A stretch of 64,000 nt of DNA from contig NZ_CP087591.1 of the NCBI RefSeq assembly GCF_015594925.2, forward strand, positions 496,001 to 560,000, read 5' to 3'. The notes below the pieces were generated by a model. It was not told the DNA's origin, searched no databases, and was given only the letters and a program-made list of their open reading frames with translations. Source of the stretch: Vibrio sp. VB16. GTDB taxonomy: Bacteria; Pseudomonadota; Gammaproteobacteria; Enterobacterales; Vibrionaceae. Of the stretch, positions 63,861 to 64,000 are shown piece after piece. The position numbers and the translations under genes are program-made. Positions within the stretch are counted from its first letter, which is position 1. Every line of letters begins with the position of its first letter.

Positions 63861-63883
63861 GCCAGAAACAGAACGTTTCTGGC
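63861..63883 (-). promoter_or_regulatory. hairpin between binding-protein and permease genes
   Basis: GCCAGAAAC-AGAAC-GTTTCTGGC on the plus strand, perfect 9-bp stem, 10 nt after the binding-protein stop and 28 nt before the permease start; no strong T-run. It may stabilise or partly terminate the binding-protein message. Confidence 0.6.
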
Positions 63884-63892
63884 TGATTCCAC

Positions 63893-64000
63893 TTATTTAA
63901 TTTGTTTTAACCAAGCATCACTCTTGAACCACTTAGCGTAGATACGATCGTAAGTGCCATCCCCTTTGATTTGACGAAGGTAATTGTTCAAAAAGTTGAC
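63893..64000 (-). CDS. amino-acid ABC transporter, periplasmic binding protein (partial)
   Basis: Only the last 35 residues are in the window: VNFLNNYLRQIKGDGTYDR then IYAKWFKSDAWLKQIK and a TAA at 63893-63895. The pattern N-x-x-L-x-x-I-K-x-D-G-T-Y-x-x-I-Y-x-K-W-F is the hallmark C-terminal end of family-3 solute-binding proteins. It heads the operon with the permease and ATPase. Confidence 0.9.
   Translation of the reverse strand, partial: VNFLNNYLRQIKGDGTYDRIYAKWFKSDAWLKQIK

Noticed and set aside
1..64000. tRNA, rRNA, CRISPR array, IS element or integron
   Set aside because: No tRNA T-loop context, transposase reading frame, regular spacer-repeat pattern or integrase was seen in any gap on either strand.

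Overview
The window looks like a chromosomal segment of a marine gammaproteobacterium, most likely of the Vibrionaceae. The base composition is moderately AT-rich. It carries a ToxR/ToxS-type membrane regulator pair, an OmpU/OmpC-type porin, CheV, many amino-acid and sugar uptake systems, and a ribose operon in rbsDACBKR order with textbook RbsR palindromes. The mix of catabolic, transport and regulatory genes would suit a secondary chromosome, but that is inference. I see no rRNA, tRNA, prophage, IS element or CRISPR array.

Layout. 1-2915: a sigma-54 response regulator (cut by the left edge) and a sensor kinase with a fused amino-acid-binding domain. 3.2-6.7 kb: cold-shock gene with long leader, yccF, yaeQ, an unknown gene, ppiC and cheV. 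6.7-11.1 kb: an RND efflux pump (permease and lipoprotein adaptor, no outer-membrane channel). 11.3-14.8 kb: ydhF-type oxidoreductase, a small XRE regulator, an exported unknown and a porin whose upstream region holds an orphan minus-strand terminator. 15.2-19.6 kb: a second-type ToxRS pair, periplasmic alpha-amylase MalS and a periplasmic rhodanese. 19.6-22.6 kb: DUF3820, a predicted outer-membrane protein coupled to a SutR/YdcN-type regulator, and a divergent BenE/YdcO transporter with two operator-like palindromes between.

22.7-33.5 kb is the most interesting block: dgcN-dgcA-dat (D-glutamate N-acetyltransferase, N-acetyl-D-glutamate racemase, D-amino-acid aminotransferase), flanked on both sides by Na+/alanine-type symporters, then a 940-residue FAD/Fe-S D-2-hydroxyacid dehydrogenase preceded by an in-frame 19-codon leader ORF, and a LysR regulator. 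Together they read as a D-amino-acid / D-hydroxyacid scavenging island that could turn peptidoglycan-derived D-Glu and D-Ala into L-Glu, 2-oxoglutarate and pyruvate.

33.5-40 kb: small unknown, DMT exporter, a lipoprotein, LysR regulator, a PAS-(degenerate GGDEF)-EAL-CBS c-di-GMP phosphodiesterase, and the decayed C-terminus of a different EAL gene. 40-45.5 kb: three-gene operon of a membrane-anchored coiled-coil DUF2760 protein and two divergent Hsp70 proteins. 45.7-49 kb: polar amino-acid ABC importer. 49-55.2 kb: ribose operon. 55.5-57 kb: ArsP-type permease with divergent ArsR-type regulator. 57-61.2 kb: DbpA helicase, a sugar O-acetyltransferase and an amylosucrase-type GH13 enzyme whose predicted catalytic residues fall at the same numbers as in the Neisseria enzyme. 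61.4-64 kb: an S4-domain RNA-binding protein and a second amino-acid ABC importer cut by the right edge.
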